Positions 5,817 through 14,057 of a stretch of 26,217 nucleotides of DNA are shown here, in pieces (the first letter of the stretch is position 1; every line of letters begins with the position of its first letter). The notes beneath the pieces are model-generated. The model was given only the letters and a program-made list of their open reading frames with translations, was not told where the DNA came from and ran no database searches. Origin of the DNA: a virus. The stretch spans positions 1-26,217 of the IMG/VR virus record IMGVR_UViG_3300030060_005444; one strand, 5' to 3'. Made by a program: the position numbers and the translations under genes.

Positions 5817-7515
5817 AAAAGTTCGTTGGAAGAATTTTCTATCAACAGGAAATCAATATTCTGAAATAGATTTTCAAGGATCACCAACAACGTTGATAGT
5901 TGGTGCAAATGGTAGTGGAAAGAGCACAGTTTTAGATGCACTTACATTTGGATTATTTGCAAAACCATTTCGTAAGATAAACAGAAGTCAACTAATCAAT
6001 ACTGTAAATGAAAAGGATTTATGTGTTGAGGTAGAATTTAAGATAGGAACTATCTCTTGGAAAGTTATAAGGGGAGTTAAACCAAATATATTTGAGATAT
6101 GGAGAAATGATAAGTTACTCGATCAGGCTGCATCTGTAAATGATCAACAAAAGTGGTTGGAACAAAATGTGGTAAAGATGAATTACAAATCTTTTACGCA
6201 GATTGTCATTCTGGGATCAAGCAACTTTATTCCATTCATGCAGCTAAGTGCACCAAATCGTAGAGAGGTGATAGAGGATCTTCTTGATATTAAAATATTT
6301 ACTTCGATGAACAATATTCTTAAAGAGAAATTAAGGAAGGTTAAAGATGAAGTTAAGACATTGGATCTAAAAAGAGAGTCTTTGAATGATAAAGTTAAGA
6401 TGCAAGAAAAGTTTATTTTAGATGTTGAGACTCGTGGTAAAGAAGACATAGATCAAAAACAGAAAAAGAAAGATGCACTTGCCGATGATATATGTGTATG
6501 TACAATGCAGAATGAAGAAGCAAGTGATGCTATTTTTGGTTTAAAGGAGCAGCAGGAAAAGTTAACAAATACAACGACCACGTTAGCGAAACTTAATACT
6601 CTAAAAGGTCAAATTGCTAATAAGGTAACAACTATTACAAAGGAGCATAAATTCTTCACAGATAATACGGTATGCCCAACATGCACACAATCTATTGAAG
6701 AAGAGTTCCGCTTAAATAGAATTAATCACGCTCAAACTAAAGCAAAAGAGCTTAAATCTGGTTACGAAGAACTAGAGAAAGCAATTAAAAAAGAACAAGA
6801 TAGAGAGCGTAAATTTACTCACTTATCAAAGGAGATTACTAGACTCACGCATGGCATTTCTAAAAACAACACTCTTATCTCTAACTGCCAAAAACAACAA
6901 AGAGATCTTGAAAATGAAATTCAAACACTTACCAATCAAATTGAAAACAGAAATACTGAGCATGAAAAGTTAGAAAAATTTAAGTCCACTTTACAGGAGA
7001 CATATGAGTCCTTAGCCACTAAAAAAGAAACAATTAAATATTTTAATTATACTTATGAGTTGCTAAAGGACGGAGGAGTTAAAACTAAAATTATCAAGAA
7101 GTATCTACCGCTGATAAATCAGCAAATAAATCGTTATCTACAGATGATGGATTTTTATATAAATTTTACTCTTGATGAGGAGTTTAACGAAACCGTCCAA
7201 TCACCGATTCACGAAGATTTTTCATATGCATCGTTTAGTGAGGGAGAGAAACAAAGAATAGATTTAGCTTTGTTATTTACTTGGAGAGAAGTTGCCAAGT
7301 TTAAAAATTCAGTATCAACAAACTTAATGGTATTGGATGAGGTATTCGATAGTTCATTAGATGGTCAGGGAACGGAGGAGTTTTTAAAAATAATAAAATA
7401 TGTTATTGATGATGCAAATATATTTGTCATATCACATAAAACAGGCCTTGATGATAGGTTTGAAAATGTGGTAAGATTTGAAAAAGTAAAAGGATTTAGT
7501 AGGATGGCATTATGA
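5803..7515 (+). CDS. 46: gp46 recombination nuclease subunit (Rad50/SbcC type)
   Basis: 570 residues (T4 gp46 is 560). It is the ATPase partner of gp47. Walker A is GANGSGKST (34-42); a long coiled coil from about 160 to 430 is interrupted by the zinc-hook CPTC (C291, C294); the ABC signature is SFSEGEKQRIDLAL; Walker B is LMVLDEVFDSSLD; an ISHK switch segment follows. The first residues (FEKVRWKNFLSTGN) are typical of phage gp46. It overlaps DUF3110 by 14 bases and the next gene by four. Confidence 0.96.
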   Translation: MILFEKVRWKNFLSTGNQYSEIDFQGSPTTLIVGANGSGKSTVLDALTFGLFAKPFRKINRSQLINTVNEKDLCVEVEFKIGTISWKVIRGVKPNIFEIWRNDKLLDQAASVNDQQKWLEQNVVKMNYKSFTQIVILGSSNFIPFMQLSAPNRREVIEDLLDIKIFTSMNNILKEKLRKVKDEVKTLDLKRESLNDKVKMQEKFILDVETRGKEDIDQKQKKKDALADDICVCTMQNEEASDAIFGLKEQQEKLTNTTTTLAKLNTLKGQIANKVTTITKEHKFFTDNTVCPTCTQSIEEEFRLNRINHAQTKAKELKSGYEELEKAIKKEQDRERKFTHLSKEITRLTHGISKNNTLISNCQKQQRDLENEIQTLTNQIENRNTEHEKLEKFKSTLQETYESLATKKETIKYFNYTYELLKDGGVKTKIIKKYLPLINQQINRYLQMMDFYINFTLDEEFNETVQSPIHEDFSYASFSEGEKQRIDLALLFTWREVAKFKNSVSTNLMVLDEVFDSSLDGQGTEEFLKIIKYVIDDANIFVISHKTGLDDRFENVVRFEKVKGFSRMAL

Positions 7516-8300
7516 TTGGAATTGTTGGTAATGGTTTTGTAGGCAATGCTGTTTATCAAAACTTTAGAGATAAAACAAGTTGTAAGGTCTATGATGTTGA
7601 TAAGAATAGATCTTTAAATACTCTTGGTGAAGTTATAAATGAAGATTTTATTTTTGTTTGCTTACCAACTCCCATGAGATATGGTGGTGAATGTGATCTT
7701 TCGATACTTGATAATTTTTTCGAGAGTTTGCCAGATCATATCGCAGGAACATTTGTTATCAAATCAACAGTCCCAATTGGAACAACCAAAAAATACTATG
7801 AAAGACATAATGTAATTCATAATCCAGAATTTTTGACTGCAAGGAATGCAATAAAAGATTTTGCAAATTCGGAAAGAAATATTGTTGGTGGAAATTTAGA
7901 ATTATGTGTAGATTTTGTTCGCATGTTTTCTGATTATTTTCCTGATATACCAAGTATCATCACTGATTCAGACGAGAGTGAAGCGATCAAGTATTTTTCT
8001 AATACATTTCTTGCATACAAAGTAGCATACTTCAATAAAATTTATGATATCTGTCAAGCAGTAGGAATGGATTATGATTTAGTTTGTGAGGGTGTAACTG
8101 CGGATAGCCGTATCGGTAAATCACATACTAAAGTTCCCGGTATAGATAATGATAGGGGATTTGGTGGCACATGTTTTCCAAAAGATCTTAACTCCTTGAT
8201 TGTTCAAATGGAGAGTCATGGTGTCAACGCTGACATGCTCAAAGAAGTGTGGAAGTATAATGAACAAATTAGAAAAGTTATAGATTGGCCAGTGACATGA
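7512..8300 (+). CDS. Nucleotide-sugar dehydrogenase, short form
   Basis: 262 residues of the UDP-glucose/GDP-mannose dehydrogenase family, which makes two NAD-dependent oxidations of a sugar nucleotide to the uronic acid. The N-terminal Rossmann fold starts IGIVGNGFVG. Catalytic residues line up: E106 (NPEFL), K160 and N164 (EAIKYFSN), C221 (GFGGTCFPKD). Family members usually have about 430 residues. This one stops soon after the catalytic cysteine and lacks the C-terminal sugar-nucleotide-binding domain, yet keeps the active site, so it may be a compact phage form rather than a broken gene. The substrate (UDP-glucose or GDP-mannose) cannot be read. It follows gp46 by ATGA overlap and overlaps the next gene the same way. 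Confidence 0.85.
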   Translation: MIGIVGNGFVGNAVYQNFRDKTSCKVYDVDKNRSLNTLGEVINEDFIFVCLPTPMRYGGECDLSILDNFFESLPDHIAGTFVIKSTVPIGTTKKYYERHNVIHNPEFLTARNAIKDFANSERNIVGGNLELCVDFVRMFSDYFPDIPSIITDSDESEAIKYFSNTFLAYKVAYFNKIYDICQAVGMDYDLVCEGVTADSRIGKSHTKVPGIDNDRGFGGTCFPKDLNSLIVQMESHGVNADMLKEVWKYNEQIRKVIDWPVT

Positions 8301-9013
8301 AAGTATTAGTTACAGGACATCGTGGATTCATAGGTAGATATGTATTCGCAGATTGGAGACGTGAATTAGGTTTTGAAGTTCATGGAATAGATAAACCAAA
8401 TGATGTGGGTAATTTTAAAGGTGGAGATTATGGATTAGTCATTCATCTTGCAGCTTGGGCAGATATTCGTGAGAGTCTAGAGAAACCAGAAGAGTATTAT
8501 ATTAATAATGTTGTAAAGGCAAAACCTATATTCGATTGGTGTCGAGAAACTAATACAAGGTTATTATATGCATCATCAAGTGCAGTCGATGATAATTACT
8601 GGGAGAACCCATATGCAATGAGCAAGTGGATTAATGAACAGATGGCACCACCTAATTCAGTTGGAATGCGCTTTACAACAGTCTATGGCCCTGATGTTAG
8701 ACCAAATATGATGTATGGGTTACTTCGTGATAAGAAAGCAACATACGTTACAAATCATAAAAGAGACTGGATTCATGTGCATGATGTATGCACTGCGATT
8801 CGTTACCTCGCCCCTAGCACCATCACAGGGCCTGTACCAATTGGATATGGAGAGTCTGTTCCGGTTAGAAAACTTGCAGAAAAATTTGGTCAGGGTGATC
8901 TACCAGTTAAAGAATTTACTCCGGGTGAAGCAGAGGATAACGTTGCAGATATATCAATTATTGCAAGCACGGGATGGATGCCAACTATAAGTGTTTTAGA
9001 TTCTGTAGAATAA
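8297..9013 (+). CDS. NAD-dependent sugar epimerase/dehydratase (extended SDR)
   Basis: 238 residues. The nucleotide-binding motif TGHRGFIG is at 7-14; further marks are VIHLAA, the ASSSAV strand, a YAMSK catalytic motif (YxxxK), a VYGPD segment, and a DWIHVHDV segment typical of sugar-nucleotide SDRs. Members usually have 300-340 residues, so this too is a short form. The frame can be extended to a TTG at 8285, but the ATG at 8297 in the usual ATGA overlap puts the VLVTG strand at the N-terminus and is preferred. With the dehydrogenase before it, it could convert a uronic-acid nucleotide by epimerisation or decarboxylation; the exact product is not known. Confidence 0.85.
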   Translation: MKVLVTGHRGFIGRYVFADWRRELGFEVHGIDKPNDVGNFKGGDYGLVIHLAAWADIRESLEKPEEYYINNVVKAKPIFDWCRETNTRLLYASSSAVDDNYWENPYAMSKWINEQMAPPNSVGMRFTTVYGPDVRPNMMYGLLRDKKATYVTNHKRDWIHVHDVCTAIRYLAPSTITGPVPIGYGESVPVRKLAEKFGQGDLPVKEFTPGEAEDNVADISIIASTGWMPTISVLDSVE

Positions 9014-9022
9014 ACCACTTAA

Positions 9023-9047
9023 ATTAGTGTCCACTAATACCTTTTTT
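9023..9047 (+). terminator. Weak terminator after the sugar cassette
   Basis: A 6-bp stem ATTAGT/ACTAAT (9023-9028, 9033-9038) with loop GTCC is followed by ACC and six T. The stem is AT-rich, so termination is likely partial. It lies in the 78-base gap before the CobT-like gene. Confidence 0.5.
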
Positions 9048-9051
9048 ATGA

Positions 9052-9080
9052 TTGGTTTTCGATTATCATGGGTATATAAA
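9052..9080 (+). promoter_or_regulatory. Promoter for the CobT-like gene
   Basis: TTGGTT (9052-9057), 17 bases, TATAAA (9075-9080). TATATA at 9073 is an alternative -10. The start of transcription would be only about 5-8 bases before the ATG at 9092, giving a very short leader. Confidence 0.55.
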
Positions 9081-9091
9081 GACGAGACACA

Positions 9092-11293
9092 ATGGCAGTA
9101 CAACACGAAATCAAATCACAACTCGCTAAACTATTAGCAACAGAAGACCTAGTAGTAGAGCACAAGCAAGTTGAAACAGCATCCTTCAATGTAGAGACAA
9201 GGGTATTAGTTCTTCCACTCTGGGAGAAAGCAAGTAATAGTGTATATGACATGCTTGTTGGTCATGAAGTTGGCCATGCATTGTTTACACCTAATGATGA
9301 TTGGTACAAAACCTCTGATATACCTCATGGCATCGTCAATGTATGTGAGGATGCACGTATCGAAAAGTTAATGAAGAGAAAGTACATGGGTCTTGCAAAG
9401 ACTTTCTATTATGGATACAGTGAGTTATGTGAGGATGATTTCTTTAACCTAGAAGATGAAGATGTAGATAAGTTTAATCTTGCAGATAGAATTAATTTAT
9501 ACTTTAAGATTGGTAATTTTATTGATTTATATTTTACTGAGAGAGAAACTGAAATAAGAGATTTGATTGGAAATACTGAAACTTTTGAAGAAGTTTTAGA
9601 AGCATCAAAAATATTACATGAATATTGTAAGGAGGAGCAAGAGAATAAAAAGAAAGTCGCAGATATTGATACTCATCAATTACCATCAAGTGGATCACCT
9701 GATCAATTTGACTCACAAGATTCTGATGAAAAAGGTGAAGAAGAAGAAAATGATCAGATAACAAAAGGTGCATCATCTCCTAAAGCTGAGGAAGCACAAG
9801 GATCTGATAAAAATGGTGATATGACAGAGCAACCTACATCTGCAGAATCTGATCAGGGTGGAGAAACAAATGATATTGAAGTAAAAACAGTTGAGTCACT
9901 CAGCGAAAACATTCAAGACTTAGTTTCCAAAGTATCAACATACGAGAATGTTTATTGTGAAATACCTGATGTTAATACTGATCATGTTATCGCTAAAAAT
10001 TCTGATGTTCATAAAGTAATTGATGATCATTATAATGAGGAAATTGTAAGATTAAATGCAAACAATATTCATAATGGATTTCCTACTCGTGATTGGTTTG
10101 CTGAATCAGACAGAGAGTTTATGGATTTTAAACAAAGTGCGAGAAAGGAAGTAAGTTATCTTGTTAAAGAGTTTGAGTGTAGAAAATCTGCAAGTGCATA
10201 TGCTCGTGCAGCTATCGCTCGTACAGGTGTTCTTGATACATCAAAACTACACACATACAAATTTAATGAAGATATATTTAAGAAAGTAACAGTTCTTCCT
10301 GATGGAAAAAATCATGGATTAGTATTTCTTCTTGATTGGTCTGGTTCAATGCAGTATGTAATGCAAGATACTTTGAAGCAACTATACAATCTAATTTGGT
10401 TCTGTAAAAAAGTTCAGATTCCATTTGAAGTATATGCATTCACAAATGAATGGAGACATAATGATACAGATTCTCATTATGGGTATTATGGATCTGGTGA
10501 TTATGGAAGATTTTATGAGAAAAAATCTGGATTGATTGCTATTGATAATCAATTTGCTCTTATGAATCTATTCACAAGTGAAGTAAATGGAAAAACTCTT
10601 GAAAAGCAAATGCTAAACATATGGAGAGTCGTTCATAGTTTCAGAGAGTATGGACTTTCATACCCAAGAAGATTGTCATTATCTGGCACACCTTTAAATG
10701 AAGCGTTGATTACATTCAGAAAACTTTTACCTGAGTTTCAAAAAAAAGCAAAGGTGGAGAAAGTGCAATGTGTTGTCTTAACTGATGGTGAAGCAGGGCC
10801 ACTCTCACATCACATGGAAGTTAATCGTGACTGGGAAGAAGAACCATACATGGGAACAAGAAGATGTATCCCAGAAATTACTTTTATCAGAGATCGTAAG
10901 GTTGGTAGAACATATAAAATTGGACACAGACATAGTGATTTTACTGATGCCCTTCTTGAAAATATGCAAGATAGATTACCTAACGTAAACTTTATTGGTA
11001 TTAGAGTCTTATCAAATAGAGATGGTATGAGATTTGCAAGACATTACAGCACGGATCAGAAAGAACTTAACATCATGGAGAAAGATTGGAAAAAATCTAA
11101 AAGTTACATCATCAAAAATTCTGGATATGACGCATACATTGTAATGTCATCACATCATCTTAATCAAGACTCAGAGTTTGAAGTTAAAGAAGATGCAACT
11201 AAATCTCAAATTAAGTCAGCATTTGTTAAATCATTGAAGACTAAAAAACTAAATAAAAAAGTATTAGGCGAATTTATCTCTTTAGTGGTATGA
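9092..11293 (+). CDS. CobT-like VWA protein with metalloprotease motif
   Basis: 733 residues. Three parts can be seen. The N-terminal domain (about 1-170) has a zinc-peptidase HEVGH (58-62) and a downstream CEDARIEKLM (E86, E91) that could give the third ligand. An acidic low-complexity linker (about 190-265) is rich in D, E, S and Q. A C-terminal von Willebrand A domain (from about 405) has the metal-site motif DWSGSM (D415, S417, S419) and a later VVLTDGEAG. Cyanophage copies are commonly labelled CobT, the cobaltochelatase VWA subunit. With a CobS-like AAA+ ATPase nearby (12253) it forms an AAA+/VWA pair. The large subunit CobN is not in the window, so a true role in cobalt insertion is doubtful; a remodelling or proteolysis machine is an alternative. 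It starts its own transcription unit. Confidence 0.8.
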   Translation: MAVQHEIKSQLAKLLATEDLVVEHKQVETASFNVETRVLVLPLWEKASNSVYDMLVGHEVGHALFTPNDDWYKTSDIPHGIVNVCEDARIEKLMKRKYMGLAKTFYYGYSELCEDDFFNLEDEDVDKFNLADRINLYFKIGNFIDLYFTERETEIRDLIGNTETFEEVLEASKILHEYCKEEQENKKKVADIDTHQLPSSGSPDQFDSQDSDEKGEEEENDQITKGASSPKAEEAQGSDKNGDMTEQPTSAESDQGGETNDIEVKTVESLSENIQDLVSKVSTYENVYCEIPDVNTDHVIAKNSDVHKVIDDHYNEEIVRLNANNIHNGFPTRDWFAESDREFMDFKQSARKEVSYLVKEFECRKSASAYARAAIARTGVLDTSKLHTYKFNEDIFKKVTVLPDGKNHGLVFLLDWSGSMQYVMQDTLKQLYNLIWFCKKVQIPFEVYAFTNEWRHNDTDSHYGYYGSGDYGRFYEKKSGLIAIDNQFALMNLFTSEVNGKTLEKQMLNIWRVVHSFREYGLSYPRRLSLSGTPLNEALITFRKLLPEFQKKAKVEKVQCVVLTDGEAGPLSHHMEVNRDWEEEPYMGTRRCIPEITFIRDRKVGRTYKIGHRHSDFTDALLENMQDRLPNVNFIGIRVLSNRDGMRFARHYSTDQKELNIMEKDWKKSKSYIIKNSGYDAYIVMSSHHLNQDSEFEVKEDATKSQIKSAFVKSLKTKKLNKKVLGEFISLVV

Positions 11294-11778
11294 TAACTTT
11301 CAAGGAATTTATGCAGGAGAGTAGTCTCTCTCGTATCAAAAGTAAATCAGACAAGGGGGGTATAGGTATACTTTCTGGAAGCCGTGGTGATAAGTCTGCG
11401 AAAGAAAATCGTGCAAGGGCAAAACAATTAGATAAAGATATTCGTGGTAAGTTTGGTCGAGGTGCAACAAAGGCAACTGGTTCATATGTTGAGAAAGATG
11501 ATGATGGTAAAGAGAAGAAAGTAAAAGAAAGAAGTCATATCATAGATCGTGGAAAGATGAGTAAGAGAAAGTTTAAGAAAGCAGTAAAGGCACTTGGAAA
11601 GAAATATGGTCAGGATTCGGTTATTGCACAGACAAAAGGTAAAGGAGGTGCTACACTAGCCAGAACCCGTAAGGGTGGATTACCGAAGAGAAATATACCA
11701 ATAGGAAAAATGAAACCACAGGGCAAAAGTCCCGAAGGTCAAACTCAAATCAAAGGAAAAACTTTTACTTATGGATAA
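11290..11778 (+). CDS. Basic protein with capsid-targeting-like N-terminus
   Basis: 162 residues, very rich in lysine, arginine and glycine. The first ten residues, MITFKEFMQE, resemble the capsid-targeting sequence of T4 internal proteins (MKTYQEFIAE in IPIII), which ends at the gp21 protease site (I/L-x-E). Here the site would be MQE followed by S. The rest begins LSRIKSKSDKGG, carries SRGDKSAKENRARAKQL, and has a second block KRKFKKAVKALGKKYGQDSV. I know similar proteins in other marine T4-like phages, without function. Packaging in the head and delivery with the DNA is a reasonable inference. Start and stop overlap both neighbours. Confidence 0.7.
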   Translation: MITFKEFMQESSLSRIKSKSDKGGIGILSGSRGDKSAKENRARAKQLDKDIRGKFGRGATKATGSYVEKDDDGKEKKVKERSHIIDRGKMSKRKFKKAVKALGKKYGQDSVIAQTKGKGGATLARTRKGGLPKRNIPIGKMKPQGKSPEGQTQIKGKTFTYG

Positions 11779-12007
11779 CAAACTTTATGATGACTCCAAC
11801 TGGAGAGAGGAGTACAAGAATTACACAAGTAATAAAAGGTATCTTGAATTACTTGAAAATGGGCCAAAAAGTTTATCACAATCTTGGTTACTTGGTGCAT
11901 TATATAACGAGTGGAAACAAATGAAAGGATATAATAAATATGATGCGAAGGAAAATACTGGACAATTACAATCCTCTTTTAAAGATTTTAATAAAAAGTA
12001 TGAGTGA
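11771..12007 (+). CDS. Hypothetical protein, 78 residues
   Basis: Not recognised. A soluble, tyrosine- and asparagine-rich small protein (NWREEYKNYTSNKRYLELLE near the N-terminus, then a helix with SWLLGALYNEWKQMKG). No membrane segment. It overlaps the preceding gene by eight bases and the following one by eight. The block TATAATAAATA inside its 3' part (11930-11940) could serve as a promoter for the next genes. Confidence 0.65.
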   Translation: MDNKLYDDSNWREEYKNYTSNKRYLELLENGPKSLSQSWLLGALYNEWKQMKGYNKYDAKENTGQLQSSFKDFNKKYE

Positions 12008-12269
12008 GTTTTGGAAGGTCTGGAAGTACGCTCTCGGATCTTTTAATGATGAGACAACAAAGAAATACGATAATTGGATTTGTATAATTAGAACTCTTGT
12101 CATGGTGCAGTTGATTATAACTAACTGTTTTATTATTGCCGGTAATATCCGACATTGGAATGACTTGGAAAAAGACAATAAAATAAGTGTCCATTTTTTC
12201 TCGCATGACGTTTCTAATCGACTATTATGGCCATATAGAAACGAACTACATCATGACAAAATTATTTGA
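12000..12269 (+). CDS. Small membrane protein
   Basis: 89 residues. The start MSEFWKVWKYALGSFNDE followed by a membrane segment (about residues 28-48, with CIIRTLVMVQLIITNCFIIAG) resembles a small membrane protein I associate with marine T4-like phages; its function is unknown. The frame extends back to 11940, but the ATG at 12000, overlapping the previous stop, gives the expected N-terminus. The last 30 residues after the IRHW segment look less regular and overlap the cobS start, so the C-terminus may be a local extension. Confidence 0.7.
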   Translation: MSEFWKVWKYALGSFNDETTKKYDNWICIIRTLVMVQLIITNCFIIAGNIRHWNDLEKDNKISVHFFSHDVSNRLLWPYRNELHHDKII

Positions 12270-13368
12270 AATCAAAATGACACGCGAAGAAATCATTGAG
12301 GGTCTTAGATCCAATTACGGCATTGAGTTTACAGCTGCTGACGTAAAAGGTTTCTGTGCAATGAATGACATTGGATACTCCACAGTTACTAAAAAAATTG
12401 AAAGTTTTAAAGTAGGTCGTGGTAAATGGAATCTTGAAGTTACACAAAAAGCAGTTGATAATATTGAACGTTCTTATAGTGCACCTGCAGTAATGCCTGT
12501 TGTAGAAGAAAACTTAATACCTGAGATAGATGATTCATTCGTTAAGTTTGGAAACTTTAATGATGTAAAAAATATCATTAAGTCTAAATTATTCTATCCA
12601 ACATTCATCACAGGTTTATCTGGTAACGGTAAAACCTTTGGTGTAGAACAAGCATGTGCTCAATTAAAAAGAGAAATTGTTCGTGTAAACATTACTATCG
12701 AAACAGATGAAGATGATCTTATTGGCGGTTTCCGTCTTGTTAATGGTGAAACCGTATGGCACAATGGCCCAGTCATCGAAGCACTTGAGCGAGGAGCTGT
12801 ATTGCTTCTTGACGAGATCGACCTTGCCTCAAACAAAATCCTTTGTCTTCAGAGTGTTCTTGAAGGAAATGGAGTCTTCCTCAAAAAAATCGGAAGATTC
12901 GTTAGACCAACAAAAGGATTCAACGTTATTGCTACCGCCAACACTAAAGGCAAAGGTTCAGACGACGGACGTTTCATTGGAACTAATGTGCTTAACGAAG
13001 CGTTCCTTGAGCGATTCCCAGTAACCTTTGAGCAAGACTATCCTGCTCCTAAAACAGAATTGAAAATCCTTGAAAACGCTCTAGAGCAAGTTGGTAAAAA
13101 TGATTCTGAGTTTTGTAAAAGATTAGTTGATTGGGCAGACATCATTCGCAAAACATTTTTTGATGGTGGTGTAGAGGAAATCATTTCTACTCGTAGATTA
13201 GTTCACATTATTCGTGCATATGGCATCTTTAAAAATAAAGCAAAGGCAATCGAAGTATGTGTCAATCGTTTTGATGATGAGACTAAGCAAGCATTTATGG
13301 AGTTATATGACAAAGTAGATGCTGATGTTGATTTCAAAGAGGGTGAGAATGCATCAACTTTGGGATAA
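12253..13368 (+). CDS. cobS: CobS-like AAA+ ATPase (MoxR type)
   Basis: 371 residues from the ATG at 12253. A small N-terminal domain (about 1-70) precedes a AAA+ module with Walker A GLSGNGKT (121-128), the IETDEDDLIGGF insert typical of MoxR/CobS ATPases, Walker B VLLLDEID (183-190), a sensor-1 NVIATANTKG and a conserved LNEAFLERF. CobS works with CobT and CobN in cobalt insertion for vitamin B12; cobS is a well-known cyanophage gene and is generally read as a B12 gene. It may instead work with the VWA protein at 9092 as a protein-remodelling pair. The frame can be extended to a GTG at 12187, and ATG 12277 is also possible; neither has a clear Shine-Dalgarno. Base composition from about 12770 to 13060 is noticeably richer in G+C than its surroundings. 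Confidence 0.88.
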   Translation: MTKLFEIKMTREEIIEGLRSNYGIEFTAADVKGFCAMNDIGYSTVTKKIESFKVGRGKWNLEVTQKAVDNIERSYSAPAVMPVVEENLIPEIDDSFVKFGNFNDVKNIIKSKLFYPTFITGLSGNGKTFGVEQACAQLKREIVRVNITIETDEDDLIGGFRLVNGETVWHNGPVIEALERGAVLLLDEIDLASNKILCLQSVLEGNGVFLKKIGRFVRPTKGFNVIATANTKGKGSDDGRFIGTNVLNEAFLERFPVTFEQDYPAPKTELKILENALEQVGKNDSEFCKRLVDWADIIRKTFFDGGVEEIISTRRLVHIIRAYGIFKNKAKAIEVCVNRFDDETKQAFMELYDKVDADVDFKEGENASTLG

Positions 13369-13972
13369 TTACAGAAACTCCTTGTTCTCCATATTTCCTG
13401 ATTTGGAATATGGAGATACTTGGGCTAGATGGGAAGGTAAAGGAACTTCTCTTATAGCAAAGACTTATACCAATCCAAATATCATTAAAGCAAGAGAAGT
13501 TGATATATGGAGTGATAAGTCTTGTATTTACAACAACATCATATACCCAAAGACTGGTGCAGATTTACCTTGTTTTGGTATGGACTTGATGGGGTTCAAT
13601 GAAAATCGAGTTATTATTGTATTTGACTTTCAACATCCAAGAGAAAAATATTCTTTCTCTGTAGATGGATTACCAAAACACGAAGGAGACTATCGTTTCT
13701 TCGAGCCTGGTAATCACTTCTCTGAAAACATCTATATCGCAAAGTGTAAATCAAATGAAGTTGATGATCATCTTGAAATGTTCACAACATACTTGACGAA
13801 ATACAGAGATATGATAGAATTAAAGAAACCGATTGGTATTGATACCAATCAATATAAAGACTTTGATTCTTACATGACCAAACTTGACCCAGTTGCAGGA
13901 TATCTGTCAGGTAAGTTTGGTAAAGAATCTGCAGACAGTCTTGTAAATGATTTCCTCTTTACATATGGTTAA
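13349..13972 (+). CDS. pebS: Phycoerythrobilin synthase PebS
   Basis: 207 residues, ferredoxin-dependent bilin reductase. PebS makes phycoerythrobilin from biliverdin in two two-electron steps, a cyanophage invention that replaces host PebA plus PebB. The match to phage PebS is strong through most of the length: YPKTGADLPCFGMDLM, VIIVFDFQHPREKY, FSVDGLP, YRFFEPGNHFS, YLTKY, TKLDPVAGY and VNDFLFTYG. The two catalytic aspartates are present: D79 (FGMDLM) and D180 (KLDPV), equal to D105 and D206 of P-SSM2 PebS. The shorter N-terminus accounts for the length (P-SSM2 about 233). GAGGGTGAG just before the ATG at 13349 is a good ribosome site and sets the start inside cobS. No haem oxygenase gene, which would make biliverdin, is in the window. 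Confidence 0.95.
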   Translation: MHQLWDNYRNSLFSIFPDLEYGDTWARWEGKGTSLIAKTYTNPNIIKAREVDIWSDKSCIYNNIIYPKTGADLPCFGMDLMGFNENRVIIVFDFQHPREKYSFSVDGLPKHEGDYRFFEPGNHFSENIYIAKCKSNEVDDHLEMFTTYLTKYRDMIELKKPIGIDTNQYKDFDSYMTKLDPVAGYLSGKFGKESADSLVNDFLFTYG

Positions 13973-14057
13973 TGCTTGGAGTTTAGCTTATGAAACTCTT
14001 TATGGGGATATGGATAAAACCTATCCAATTATACAAATGAAATTACGTCCAAAAACT

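Noticed and set aside
9534-9776. Minus-strand frame opposite the acidic linker of the CobT-like gene
   Set aside because: It results from the repetitive GA-rich linker and has no start context or recognisable protein.
12200-12228. Sigma70 promoter before cobS (TATTAT at 12223)
   Set aside because: No acceptable -35 at the right distance.
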